Below, piece by piece: positions 1 to 9,235 of a DNA stretch of 64,000 nt. How positions within the stretch are numbered: the stretch's first letter is position 1; every line of letters begins with the position of its first letter. Both the position numbers and the translations under genes were made by a program. A model generated the notes under the pieces. It made no database searches. It worked only from the letters and a program-made list of their open reading frames with translations, and was not told where the DNA came from. Source of the DNA: Maribacter aquimaris (GTDB taxonomy: Bacteria > Bacteroidota > Bacteroidia > Flavobacteriales > Flavobacteriaceae); contig NZ_JABTCF010000003.1 of assembly GCF_014596745.1 (NCBI RefSeq), positions 1-64,000 of the forward strand. Direction: 5' to 3'.

Positions 1-75
1 GGAGAAATGGCCAAACCAGCTTATGGACTCCTCCTTAAATTTATTGATAAAAAGATGGAAAATATAAAAGGATGA
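1..75 (+). CDS. C-terminal end of an unidentified gene entering from the left edge
   Basis: From base 1 an open frame runs 24 codons to a TGA at 73-75. The residues end in KFIDKKMENIKG. Only the tail is visible, so the family cannot be named. It converges with the minus-strand CstA remnant, and a hairpin lies just downstream. It could be chance reading, because the start is outside the window. Confidence 0.35.
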   Translation, partial: GEMAKPAYGLLLKFIDKKMENIKG

Positions 76-92
76 TGTCCCTTAAACAAAAA

Positions 93-120
93 ACCGGACT
101 TCAAAAAAATGAAGTCCGGC
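93..120 (-). terminator. Rho-independent terminator hairpin
   Basis: A perfect 9-bp stem (ccggacttc at 94-102, gaagtccgg at 111-119) closes an 8-base A-rich loop. On the minus strand the stem is followed by a T-run (complement of the A-run at 88-93). It therefore best terminates minus-strand transcription, that is, the transcript that once came from the CstA gene at 126-308. It may also slow plus-strand transcripts. Confidence 0.75.
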
Positions 121-125
121 TCAAA

Positions 126-308
126 CTAACTAACAAACTCAAACGATATTTTCGGTTTCGGTAATTTGATGAACTTTTTGGTATAGGTTAAATAGGCTGT
201 AATAGCACATAGCACTACTGTTGCCAAGATTTGGTTGCTCCATGCAAAATAACGCCAAATGATACCAAAATCAACTTGTGTTAGAATACACATGATATAT
301 ATAATCAA
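126..308 (-). pseudogene. cstA: Remnant of carbon starvation protein A (CstA) C-terminal region
   Basis: About 35 residues are recognisable as CstA, a membrane peptide/pyruvate transporter family: the stretch VDFGIIWRYFAWSNQ followed by LATVVLCAITAYL is characteristic of its late transmembrane region. Intact CstA proteins have more than 450 residues. Here the match begins abruptly near 300, with no upstream coding sequence. It ends in an unrelated-looking tail (KKFIKLPKPKISFEFVS) before the stop. I read it as the decayed 3' end of a deleted gene that kept its terminator. The residues after YLTYTKKF may be random read-through. Confidence 0.7.
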
Positions 309-729
309 AAATGCCTACCCGACACCTACCCTATTGCCCCTACTCTTTAGTAAGCAAATTACCTACCCTAGCCTACCTAACAAACCATATCAACTACCCA
401 ATACGGCACTTTTACTACCCAAAAAACACATTCAGCTGTCAATAGACTACCCTAATGACCACCCAAGTCAACAATTCACCTACCCATGACAAGCTTACTT
501 ACTACCCCATAATCACCACATTGCCTACCCGAGGTTACCCTATTATCTATAAATGTTAATTGCTTAACCTTTACAAAGTATTTTAATCTATGATTTATAA
601 ATTTTTACTCCCCTATTCCTAACAGGTCTAACCATTATAAAGAACACTCTTCAATTTGAACAGGCTATAATTGTACCCATCTTTAAATTGAGTAGTCCAA
701 AGGGATGATTTCGATTAATTTTCTTCTAT
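309..729. repeat. Intergenic region with helically phased CTACCC direct repeats
   Basis: Nine exact CTACCC copies start at 315, 326, 363, 394, 415, 447, 480, 502 and 525, with near copies CTACCT at 373 and TTACCC at 535. All lie on the same strand. From 363 on, the steps are 10, 21, 21, 32, 33, 22, 23 and 10 bp, close to whole multiples of a DNA turn. A 6-mer would be expected about 0.06 times in this length by chance. No gene is supported here. The remainder (541-729) is AT-rich and holds nothing I can name. Confidence 0.8.
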
Positions 730-1917
730 TTAGTTACGGTTAAAGAATAAATCAGAAATCATTTTTGAATCAGCATTGAATCTTTTTGCACTAATCCCTG
801 ATTTATCAATAAAGAGATTTAATCGGGAATTGTGATCTAATACGATAATCGGGAAATTATTTTTATCGGGTACTGTAGGCATAAATGAATAGGCGTGTTT
901 ATGTCCACATACCATCAAATCAATATCCACCTTATTTAAAATAGGCATGAATTTTTTCCTAACCTCCAACTCGCCATGCCACTCATTTCCTTCTTTTTCA
1001 CTAAAAGGCGGAATATGCATGAATACAATCTTTTGTTTCGCATTCTTGAATGCATCTGATACCACCACCTCAGATAACCATTGAGCCTGATTACTACGGT
1101 ACAAATCAAAATCTGCCATACCACCATACTCAATATCCGAATCCGGTTTATCCTCCCCGGAATCCAACACAATAAAGAAAGTCGTTCCTGATGAAAATGT
1201 ATAATAGTATTCCTTTTGTGGAAAATGAAAGAAGGTATCCAATTCACTTGCCGCGGCTCCCCTTGTTTCATGATTTCCGCGTACAATATAGACCGGTTTT
1301 TCCTTTGCGAATATATCCACACAAGTATCCAGCACACTGTATATCGCCTCTTCGCCCGTAGCGTTGTTTACAAAGTCGCCGTTTAGCAATACAAAATCGG
1401 TTTTGTTCCATTCCACATTATTCAGGAGTTTTCCCACTTTAGCCCTGTTTTCGTGCATATCGCTTAAAACCACAAATGATGTTCGCTCTTTTTCCGAATC
1501 TAGCGTCGTAAAATACAATGGTCTTTTTTTATATACCTGTGTGGCTGCTATTTTGCCCAAATTGCCCTCTTTGGTTACTGCCTGCGAATAAATGCGATAG
1601 GCATATTTTATTCGTGGTTTAAGACCATCTATGGTGACCGACTGCCGTTTACTTATATTTTTTAATCCGCCGGTTGCACTATATACTTTTAAACGTTCTT
1701 TTTGGTAAAAATTAGAGCCGTCTTCCTCATAATATTCTACCCATGAAACGCCATCAACGGAAGTGCTCCAATTGATCACCACACTATTGGCCGTTAAATA
1801 TTGAATAAATGGGCCGTGTGTAATGGCTATATCTTGACCATATGTGAATTTCACAGCGCATACCAACACAATTATTATGTGAAGGAGACTCGATATCTTA
1901 TTTTGTTTTTTTATCAT
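730..1917 (-). CDS. Exported purple-acid-phosphatase-like metallophosphoesterase
   Basis: A 395-residue protein with an N-terminal signal peptide (cleavage near TYGQ-D, residue 28). A fibronectin-like purple acid phosphatase N-terminal domain (about 30-135) is followed by a calcineurin-type metallophosphoesterase domain (about 145-385). The metal-binding motifs are visible: D153-x-H155, G180-D181, G214-N-H216-E, H301 and the closing GHKH at 338-341. The family hydrolyses phosphomono- or diesters using two metal ions, presumably in the periplasm or at the cell surface. It lies 100 bp downstream of the nuclease/phosphatase-fold gene but behind that gene's terminator, so it is probably transcribed separately. 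The substrate is unknown. Confidence 0.88.
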   Translation of the reverse strand: MIKKQNKISSLLHIIIVLVCAVKFTYGQDIAITHGPFIQYLTANSVVINWSTSVDGVSWVEYYEEDGSNFYQKERLKVYSATGGLKNISKRQSVTIDGLKPRIKYAYRIYSQAVTKEGNLGKIAATQVYKKRPLYFTTLDSEKERTSFVVLSDMHENRAKVGKLLNNVEWNKTDFVLLNGDFVNNATGEEAIYSVLDTCVDIFAKEKPVYIVRGNHETRGAAASELDTFFHFPQKEYYYTFSSGTTFFIVLDSGEDKPDSDIEYGGMADFDLYRSNQAQWLSEVVVSDAFKNAKQKIVFMHIPPFSEKEGNEWHGELEVRKKFMPILNKVDIDLMVCGHKHAYSFMPTVPDKNNFPIIVLDHNSRLNLFIDKSGISAKRFNADSKMISDLFFNRN

Positions 1918-1976
1918 TCTTTATTTTTAATAACATTTGATTTTAATATTTATGGCCAGACCTGACTATAAAAAAA

Positions 1977-2007
1977 GTGCCGCCCATCTCATTATATAGG
2001 GCGGCAC
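1977..2007 (-). terminator. Terminator ending the ECF/SusCD operon
   Basis: A 9-bp GC-rich stem (gtgccgccc at 1977-1985, gggcggcac at 1999-2007) encloses a 13-base loop. On the minus strand it is followed by seven Ts (complement of the A-run at 1970-1976). It sits just past the stop of the endonuclease/exonuclease/phosphatase gene, so the SusCD operon ends here and the phosphatase gene below it is separate. Confidence 0.88.
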
Positions 2008-2017
2008 ATAAAAAATA

Positions 2018-2887
2018 TTATTGGAAACGTGCATCTACCAAAATGGGGAAATGGTCGGAGATATATTTACCTCCTCTTTGACCATCAATGGTATGGTGTT
2101 TCAAAATAGTCACATCCTCACTACTGAATATATAATCTATTCTCTCCCTTTCCTCATCCGGCTCTAATAAATACCCATTGAATGAATAAGAAGGCCCATA
2201 AATCTTTTTAGCCCGTAACTTGCTATCCAAGAGCTTGATATTGGCATCCTTTTGGTCAACAAGCTCTGAATAAGCCTCTGATGAAGGCGGTAGATTAAAA
2301 TCACCACTGATCAAGAATGACTCATTTTTTGCTATTTTCTTAACCATTTTCTTCAAAAGTTTTGCACTTTCCAAACGTGCGGTTACTCCTTTATGATCGA
2401 AATGTGCATTAAAAAAGTAAAACTCCTTACCGCTAATGAGATGTTTTAATTTAACCCATGTTATAATACGGGGTAATGCTGCATCCCAGCCTTTTGAATT
2501 TGTCACCGACGGTGTTTCTGATAACCAAAATGTACCACTGTCCAATAGGTCGAATGTTGTTTTTTTATAAAAAACGGGGCAAAACTCTCCTTCATTACCC
2601 CCATTCCTTCCTATGCCTATATGAGCGTATTCAGGTAATCTTTTGACCATGTCGTTCAATTGACTTTTTATTACCTCTTGCGCTCCAAAAACGTCCACAT
2701 CAAAAAAATCAATACTACTACATAGCCAATCACGTCTATTTTCCCAGATATTGATACCATCATTCGGGCTTGCATAACGAATATTAAAAGTCATTGCTTT
2801 TATATCGGTATGATTCTGTGCAAATGTGTTCAGTGAACCAACTATAAAAAACAAAACTATAAGTCTTGAAATCATCTTTTTTTCCAT
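2018..2887 (-). CDS. Exported endonuclease/exonuclease/phosphatase (EEP) family protein
   Basis: A 289-residue protein with a signal peptide (cleavage near TFAQ-N, residue 24) and a complete DNase-I-like EEP fold. Signature residues: N35 in MTFNIRY, E71 in GAQEV, N160-A-H162, D196-F-N198, D251 and the terminal SDH at 277-279. The family includes nucleases, sphingomyelinases, inositol polyphosphate phosphatases and other Mg-dependent phosphodiesterases, so the substrate is open. It is the last gene of the sigma/FecR/SusC/SusD operon, 13 bp after susD, and is followed by a strong terminator. As the only enzyme in that operon it probably processes the imported ligand. Confidence 0.88.
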   Translation of the reverse strand: MEKKMISRLIVLFFIVGSLNTFAQNHTDIKAMTFNIRYASPNDGINIWENRRDWLCSSIDFFDVDVFGAQEVIKSQLNDMVKRLPEYAHIGIGRNGGNEGEFCPVFYKKTTFDLLDSGTFWLSETPSVTNSKGWDAALPRIITWVKLKHLISGKEFYFFNAHFDHKGVTARLESAKLLKKMVKKIAKNESFLISGDFNLPPSSEAYSELVDQKDANIKLLDSKLRAKKIYGPSYSFNGYLLEPDEERERIDYIFSSEDVTILKHHTIDGQRGGKYISDHFPILVDARFQ

Positions 2888-2900
2888 TTTATTATTCGAA

Positions 2901-4634
2901 TTATTCCCAACCAGGGTTTTGCGTTAAATTTGGATTTAATTGTAATTCTACCCTAGGAATTGGATATAGATAATCTCTATCTTCATTAAAAGATCTGACA
3001 TTAAAATCTGGTTGAGGATTGATTAAGTTGTTTTCGTCGAAATACATATCAGAACCAACTTTTATATATTGAATACCTTCCATTTGCCCAGAAGGCTCAT
3101 CCCCTTCAAATAAAACAACATCAATGTTCCCATCTGCATCCATATCATAATCCCCGACTCCAGGAAAATATAATCCCCTTAGTGGTTGGGTCAATGTCTG
3201 TCCTGATTTCCAACGAACTACATCATCCCAACGAAGATTTTCCATATAAAGCTCAATTCTACGTTCTCTTCTAATCTCTAGAATTACACCTTTATTCGTT
3301 CCTTCTACCATAGGATACTGATCTTCCAAAAATGGATCAGAATCACCATTGGCATCGTTTAAGATCATTGCAGGCATGCCTACTCTTGCCCGCAATAATT
3401 GTATGGAGGCGTCCAAATCGGATTGTTCCAGTGTTCCCAATTCCGCTTTTGCCTCCGCATAGTTCAACAAGACCTCACCGAACCTTAATATAGGTAAATC
3501 ACCTATAGACTCATCATAAGTATCATATACAGGTTCTGTCACATATTTTGTTAATTGATAACCGGTCATGGTCGCCCCTAAATTAGGCACCAACTCCATA
3601 CTTTCTCCCTTTCTTGTATAACCGGGAGTTCTTATGGTCTGTGATAATCGGGGATCCCTATCCTGAACCTCATCGGTAAAGAACATTTGATCATAACCTG
3701 CATTATCGGTAAACCTAGACCCGTCTGTCATTAAATAGCTGTTCACCAAATCTTTGGGCATTCCAGGTCTACCATAGGAAGAAGTGGTGGTGTAGTAATT
3801 AACATTATGATCTATCGCTACCGTTTGTGAAAACTGTCTACTTAAGATAACTTCAGCGGTCTGCGCATCGTGGGAATTAAATAAGTTCATGTAGTCCGCT
3901 TCAATGTTTCCTGCACTATACACGGCATATGGTGAGTCTTCCATTAATTTCAAGGAGGCATCCACAGCGGCATTAAGGTAGGTCTCATACCCCGTAATAC
4001 CCCGATACTTCTCATAAGTCCCCTCATAAAGGCCTACCCTAGACTTTAGTGCAAGTGCACTGTATTTAGTGATACGATAAGCCTGAACCTCTTCGTTCAA
4101 ATTACTTATTGCCTTGTCCAAATCTTCCAAGATCTTATTTGCAATGAACTGTCTACTTTCTCTCGGAGCTTGAAGACTTTCTAGATCATCTGCCTCAATA
4201 GTACTTTCATAATAAGGAACTTCACCAAACCTTTTCAATTTTTCGAAATAAAAATAAGCCCTGAAAAAATAGGCCACTCCACTGTAGTGTAATTTAGCAG
4301 CTTCATCCTCACATTTTTCATAATTTTCAAGGAAGTAATTAATATCCCTAAGGTATTCCCAATCCCATCCACCTCCAGTGGTCGGTACAGTTCTGGCGCT
4401 ACGCATTTCTTCGCTCAAGGTAGTGGCTACAATATTATCCGCCCTTTCATCTCCGTCATATATAGCCTCACTGGGAAACATTCTATAGAATCCGTTAGTA
4501 TATAACAGTAAATCACTTGACTTTAAAAAGAAATTGGTTGGAGATACTTCCGACAATGGTTCTTTGTCTAAAAACTCATCACTACATCCGGTCAAGAAAA
4601 GGATGCAGGTTAATATTAAATATTTAAATTTCAT
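2901..4634 (-). CDS. SusD/RagB-family nutrient-binding lipoprotein
   Basis: A 577-residue protein with a lipoprotein signal peptide (FLTGC, lipid-modified Cys17 followed by SDE, an outer-surface export pattern). Typical SusD features follow: FLDKEP near the N-terminus, TPR-like helices, the LRFGEVLLNYAEA motif (about 384-396), IRRERRIEL (about 452-460) and a C-terminal PIPR...LNPNLTQNPGW segment. SusD proteins cap the SusC channel and bind the ligand at the cell surface. The gene starts 11 bp after susC, so the two are co-transcribed. The ligand cannot be read from the sequence. Confidence 0.95.
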   Translation of the reverse strand: MKFKYLILTCILFLTGCSDEFLDKEPLSEVSPTNFFLKSSDLLLYTNGFYRMFPSEAIYDGDERADNIVATTLSEEMRSARTVPTTGGGWDWEYLRDINYFLENYEKCEDEAAKLHYSGVAYFFRAYFYFEKLKRFGEVPYYESTIEADDLESLQAPRESRQFIANKILEDLDKAISNLNEEVQAYRITKYSALALKSRVGLYEGTYEKYRGITGYETYLNAAVDASLKLMEDSPYAVYSAGNIEADYMNLFNSHDAQTAEVILSRQFSQTVAIDHNVNYYTTTSSYGRPGMPKDLVNSYLMTDGSRFTDNAGYDQMFFTDEVQDRDPRLSQTIRTPGYTRKGESMELVPNLGATMTGYQLTKYVTEPVYDTYDESIGDLPILRFGEVLLNYAEAKAELGTLEQSDLDASIQLLRARVGMPAMILNDANGDSDPFLEDQYPMVEGTNKGVILEIRRERRIELYMENLRWDDVVRWKSGQTLTQPLRGLYFPGVGDYDMDADGNIDVVLFEGDEPSGQMEGIQYIKVGSDMYFDENNLINPQPDFNVRSFNEDRDYLYPIPRVELQLNPNLTQNPGWE

Positions 4635-4645
4635 AATGTGTGTTT

Positions 4646-7600
4646 TTAAAATTGTAATGAAATACCTAATGAATAAATCTTTGAAAATGGAACTGTCTGA
4701 GCCGTACTTCTATTTGTGGAAGTCGATGGGGAATTCAGGTTTACAGAGTTACCAGCAGCTTCAGGATCTATATAATCAGTTAGCTTGGTAAAGGTCAACA
4801 GATTTTCACCACTGAAATACACCCTTAACTTATTGAAAGGTAGACGGTCGGTTATTTTGGCAGGTAGTGTATACCCTAAAGTGATGTTCTTCATTCTTAG
4901 GTAAGATATATCCTGTAAATATCTATTGTTAACGGCACCTAGTGCATCGCTATCGGAAAGAGAAATATAGCCGAACATCCTAGGGAAGTATGCATCGGTA
5001 TTTTCAGGGGTCCAAATATCATTGGCCAAATCCTTTCGGATAAACGAATCATATGGTCTGTTGTACATGGCCCAAAACAACCTTGAATCACGATCCGGAT
5101 ACCAATCTTGTTTTCCAACTCCTTGAAAAAAGGCGGACAGATCAAAGCCTTTATATGCTGCGAACAACTTAAAACTATAGAGATATTGTGGCGCGGTATT
5201 ACCAATAACTCTACGGTCACCCGAATTATCCAATGTATTTTCGCCTTCATCTATTAACCCGTCATTATTTAAGTCACTATACTTAACATCCCCAGGTTGA
5301 AGTCCACCTGCGGCAACAATTCTATTGGAGACCCTTGTTTGATCCGCATGTCCGGCAACTTCCTCAGTTGTTTGAAAAAGACCATCAATATGATATCCCC
5401 ATAACTCACCTATGGTCATACCTTCGTAATAATCCAATAAGCTATTTGTAGGATTATCAAACCTTGTAATCTTGGTCTTTGAGTTGGATAAGGAACCTAC
5501 AATTGAATAAGTAAACCTGTCATTACCAATTTCAAAAGAATCATTATACCCTACAGACCATTCGAAACCTTTCGTGCGTAAATCCGCTGCATTTTCCTGT
5601 GGGGATGCTGCACCCAAAACACTTGGCAAAGTAGCTCCTTGAGTAAGCATGCCTTCCGTATCCCTTTGAAACCAATCAAAATTTGTCGTCAACCTATTTT
5701 TGAAAAACGAAAAATCCGCCCCTAGGTTTAAGGTTTTCACTTCCTCCCAAGTTATAGCCCTTGGGTTCAAGCTTGGCGACTCAATATAATCCAAGGTACT
5801 GCCATCAATAGCGTAACCGGTATCTATATCCTTGTTCAGGGTTGGGATATACGCATAATCATCAATGTTCTGATTACCTAAAGAACCATAAGATGCTCTC
5901 AGTTTAAACTGATTTATAATGTTGTTTTCTGTTAAGAATTCTTCGTTGGAAACAATCCATCCGGCAGAAACTGATGGAAAAAATCCCCATCGATAATCAG
6001 ATGGGAACCTTGAAGAACCATCATATCTCCCGTTAAACTCCAAAAGATATTTCTTCTTATAATCATAAGAAAGTCTATAGAAAAGACCTTGCAATCCCCA
6101 AGCTGAAGCACTTCCATTTGCCTCTGCATTAGAAGTGGCTAAGCCCAACGAATTTAGGTCATCCGATATACTGTTCAATTTACTAGCCTCTATATTCTTA
6201 ACATTATATGACTCTTGATTGAAACCTACCATACCACTTATAAAATGATCTGAAAGCTGTTTCCTATACTCCCCATAAATGTTAAAAGCATTGTAACTCG
6301 ATTGAGTATTAAACTCTGTCAATCTATCACTTCCCATAATACCGACTTCATCGGTAAATATCGAATAGGGTATTCTAGTAGATCTTTGATATCTATTGTA
6401 CGTCTTTTTTCGCAGGGCATAACTAGTTGTTATTTCCATACCCTCAAAAGGTGTAATAATCGCCGTTGCGATATTCGAAAACTCTTGATTATCCGTTTCT
6501 TGTTTTGATTTACCATGTAGAAGAGCGGCATAAATTCCATCACCTACGGTATAATTATTCAATTCGGTTCTCCAAAGTGCATTACCATCTGGATTAACTG
6601 GAACATAAGCCGGTAAGGCATGTACCCATATTAGGCTACTCCAAGGATTCGTATAATTACCGTATTGACTACCTCCATGCTGAATATCATTTGAGCGATT
6701 GTACTGCATGTTGTTGCTAAAGGTCAACCAGTCTTTCGCATCAACCTCTAGTTTCCCCCTAAGATTATATTGCTTATATATATCATCTTGCACTTTTAAT
6801 ATCCCTGTAGATTGAAAGTTTCTGTATGAGAAAAATGTTCTCACTTTTTCAGAACCACCAGAAAGGGAAACGTTTGTTATATTGGATGGTGAGTTTTTTC
6901 TAAAAAAAGTATTCCACCAATCCGTAGCCCCATAATGAACGTATTGCTCTCTTCCATTTCGTATATCGGTTATGACCCTAGCCTTTGATGGGTCTTGTGA
7001 AACTTCAAGAAGATTGGCATAATCTTGTTCGGTATACCCAGTATACGATCTTCCTACCGCAGTTCTAAACGCCTCGTCTACTAACATTGTAGACTTATAT
7101 GGGTCTGTTAAGAAATCCGTGTTCATCGTGGGTGAACTAAAGGCTGTTGTATGATTCACATTGATTGTAAAGTCTCCTTTCTTTGCTTTTTTAGTGGTTA
7201 CCAATACCACGCCAAACGCACCCCTGGCACCATAAACTGCAGATGCCCCAGCATCCTTAAGAACACTTATCGATTCAATATCATCAGGATTCAGGTTGTT
7301 GATATCTCCTTCAACTCCATCTACCATCACCAATGGAGAACCACCGTTTATAGTTGTAAACCCTCGAATATTAATTCTTGGTGCGTCTCCTGGTTTTCCA
7401 CTAGTCTGAACAATATTAAGCCCAGGACTTGCTCCTTGCAATGCTATTGCTGCATTCGACAATGGTCGATTTTCAATAGTAGAAATATCAACTTTCGTAA
7501 CGGCATCGATTAGCTTTTCCTTACTCTTCTTTCCATAACCGATAACAACTACCTCATCCAAAGTATTGGAACCCGATTTTAATTCAATGACGATATTTGA

Positions 7601-8143
7601 ACCCGCTGCTTCCGTTACCTCCTGCATTTCAAAACCTATGTAGGTAATCTGGATTGTGGCTACGGCACTTGAAATATCTAGAGAAAAATTTCCATCAAAA
7701 TCAGTAGTTGTACCATTATTGGTCCCTTTTTCAATAACAGTAGCTCCTGGCAAAGGATTACCATCACTGTCAACTACCAACCCTTTAATTACCCCTTCTT
7801 GTTCTGCACTGCCAATTATAGAACTTTGTGCGACCAAGACTTGATTTTTATTGATCCTATATATAAAATTGGCCTTTTTTGATAAATCCTCCAATATCCT
7901 TTCTAAAGGACTATTTTCTTGGGCAATTGAATATTTATTTTCATTATTTAGTACAAATTGACCATAATTGAATTCATATTCCGTTTTTTGTTCTAATTCG
8001 GAAAAAATCTCAACAAGCTTAGCACCTTTAAGTTTAATACTTATATTTGGACTGTTTGAACTACCGGAGGCATAGGCCCCTATAAAAAATAGGAATGCCA
8101 ATATTGGCAGTTTAGGTTTAAAGAAATTAAAATCTGTTTTCAT
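4646..8143 (-). CDS. SusC-family TonB-linked outer-membrane transporter with STN domain
   Basis: A 1165-residue protein. A signal peptide is followed by an STN (secretin/TonB short N-terminal) domain (about 33-105), a carboxypeptidase-regulatory-like beta-sandwich (about 115-195), a plug with the DEVVVIGYGKKSKE motif and ITTINGGSPLVMVDGVEG, and a beta-barrel ending in a C-terminal Phe. The STN domain is the part that talks to a FecR anti-sigma factor, consistent with the fecR and ECF sigma genes directly upstream. With SusD it forms a TonB-powered uptake complex in the outer membrane. Length is normal for the family. Confidence 0.95.
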   Translation of the reverse strand: MKTDFNFFKPKLPILAFLFFIGAYASGSSNSPNISIKLKGAKLVEIFSELEQKTEYEFNYGQFVLNNENKYSIAQENSPLERILEDLSKKANFIYRINKNQVLVAQSSIIGSAEQEGVIKGLVVDSDGNPLPGATVIEKGTNNGTTTDFDGNFSLDISSAVATIQITYIGFEMQEVTEAAGSNIVIELKSGSNTLDEVVVIGYGKKSKEKLIDAVTKVDISTIENRPLSNAAIALQGASPGLNIVQTSGKPGDAPRINIRGFTTINGGSPLVMVDGVEGDINNLNPDDIESISVLKDAGASAVYGARGAFGVVLVTTKKAKKGDFTINVNHTTAFSSPTMNTDFLTDPYKSTMLVDEAFRTAVGRSYTGYTEQDYANLLEVSQDPSKARVITDIRNGREQYVHYGATDWWNTFFRKNSPSNITNVSLSGGSEKVRTFFSYRNFQSTGILKVQDDIYKQYNLRGKLEVDAKDWLTFSNNMQYNRSNDIQHGGSQYGNYTNPWSSLIWVHALPAYVPVNPDGNALWRTELNNYTVGDGIYAALLHGKSKQETDNQEFSNIATAIITPFEGMEITTSYALRKKTYNRYQRSTRIPYSIFTDEVGIMGSDRLTEFNTQSSYNAFNIYGEYRKQLSDHFISGMVGFNQESYNVKNIEASKLNSISDDLNSLGLATSNAEANGSASAWGLQGLFYRLSYDYKKKYLLEFNGRYDGSSRFPSDYRWGFFPSVSAGWIVSNEEFLTENNIINQFKLRASYGSLGNQNIDDYAYIPTLNKDIDTGYAIDGSTLDYIESPSLNPRAITWEEVKTLNLGADFSFFKNRLTTNFDWFQRDTEGMLTQGATLPSVLGAASPQENAADLRTKGFEWSVGYNDSFEIGNDRFTYSIVGSLSNSKTKITRFDNPTNSLLDYYEGMTIGELWGYHIDGLFQTTEEVAGHADQTRVSNRIVAAGGLQPGDVKYSDLNNDGLIDEGENTLDNSGDRRVIGNTAPQYLYSFKLFAAYKGFDLSAFFQGVGKQDWYPDRDSRLFWAMYNRPYDSFIRKDLANDIWTPENTDAYFPRMFGYISLSDSDALGAVNNRYLQDISYLRMKNITLGYTLPAKITDRLPFNKLRVYFSGENLLTFTKLTDYIDPEAAGNSVNLNSPSTSTNRSTAQTVPFSKIYSLGISLQF

Positions 8144-8214
8144 ATTAAGTGTTGTTTATTTGACATTCGACGCTTGTAATGGAGGGGTCTGTAACAGCAG
8201 GCCCTTCTCCGTTT

Positions 8215-9141
8215 TTATTGGTTTTTAAAATTGGCTTCTATTTCATTGGTTTGGGTTTTGGTTAATGTTAATTCACTGATATAATTGATAGTATTCAATA
8301 CATCCTCCAAAGATTCCTCTTTAGAAATGGTCAATGTCATTTGAACATTTTTTGACTTTTCCTCCTTAAAATTGATGTTTACACTAAATTTAGATTCTAA
8401 ATATTTGGCCAAATCAACCATTCTAACTCCATTAAACTCAACCTTATTCTTATACCATGATGTGTACAGATTGTGATTTATTTCGGTAGTTTTAAAAGAT
8501 TTTGACGTTGAGCTGTATTTAACCCTCTGGTTAGGTTTTAATTTTACTGCATTGGTGCCATTGGAAACTTGAACTAGACCTGTAGCTACCGTAACATCAA
8601 TAACAGAATCAGTTTCCTTTATATTAAAACTAGTTCCCAAAACCTTTGTACTTATTGATCCTGTCTTAATGATGAAAGGCTTTTGTTCGTCCCTCGCTAT
8701 TTCAAAAAAGGCTTCACCATCTAACTCTGCAAGTCGTACCCCCTTATGATTATTGTCAAAACGTAATGAGCTGTATGCGTTGAGCGTAATTTGGCTTCCG
8801 TCTTCAAGTTTGGTGATTTTAAAGGTTTCGGAATTATTGGTAATCACTATGGCATTCGAGAAACCGGTATTATAAAAAAAGGTTCCTAAACCTATTAGGA
8901 TTGCAATCGAAGCCGCTATCCTTATCCATCCCCCTCTAGAAGCTTTCTTGCTTATATGATCTTCAATATTACCAAAGACATCTTCTTTGATTCTTTTCTT
9001 ATTGTCATCGGTTTTAAAAACACTTTCTGTTGAATGGGAAATTGCGAAGTCTTGAAAATCATTTAAGATTTTTTCCTCTTCCGGCGAAGTTTTTCCTTGC
9101 AGATATTTATCTATAAGTTCTTTGAATTTTTTTTCGGTCAT
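8215..9141 (-). CDS. FecR-family anti-sigma factor
   Basis: A 308-residue single-pass inner-membrane protein. The cytoplasmic N-terminal segment (about 1-85) should hold the sigma factor. A transmembrane helix lies around 93-110 (IRIAASIAILIGLGTFF). The periplasmic FecR domain (about 115-215) is followed by a DUF4974-type C-terminal domain (about 235-305) that senses the STN domain of the partner SusC. It lies between the sigma gene (94 bp upstream) and susC (71 bp downstream). The gap to susC contains an imperfect GC-rich hairpin near 8190-8218 that may tune the relative expression of susC. Confidence 0.93.
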   Translation of the reverse strand: MTEKKFKELIDKYLQGKTSPEEEKILNDFQDFAISHSTESVFKTDDNKKRIKEDVFGNIEDHISKKASRGGWIRIAASIAILIGLGTFFYNTGFSNAIVITNNSETFKITKLEDGSQITLNAYSSLRFDNNHKGVRLAELDGEAFFEIARDEQKPFIIKTGSISTKVLGTSFNIKETDSVIDVTVATGLVQVSNGTNAVKLKPNQRVKYSSTSKSFKTTEINHNLYTSWYKNKVEFNGVRMVDLAKYLESKFSVNINFKEEKSKNVQMTLTISKEESLEDVLNTINYISELTLTKTQTNEIEANFKNQ

Positions 9142-9235
9142 GACTTATGTTCTACTATTATATACCAGAACATTATCGTCACACGTAAAAAAAATCAATA
9201 AATTTTGAAAAAAAATAAAAACATGGGTTTAACAC

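Noticed and set aside
259-489. Open frame on the plus strand with repeated Tyr-Pro
   Set aside because: The Tyr-Pro pattern comes from the phased CTACCC DNA motif. There is no ribosome site or protein-like composition, and it overlaps the CstA remnant.
315-540. CRISPR array
   Set aside because: Repeats are only 6 bp, spacers vary between about 4 and 31 bp, and no cas genes are present.
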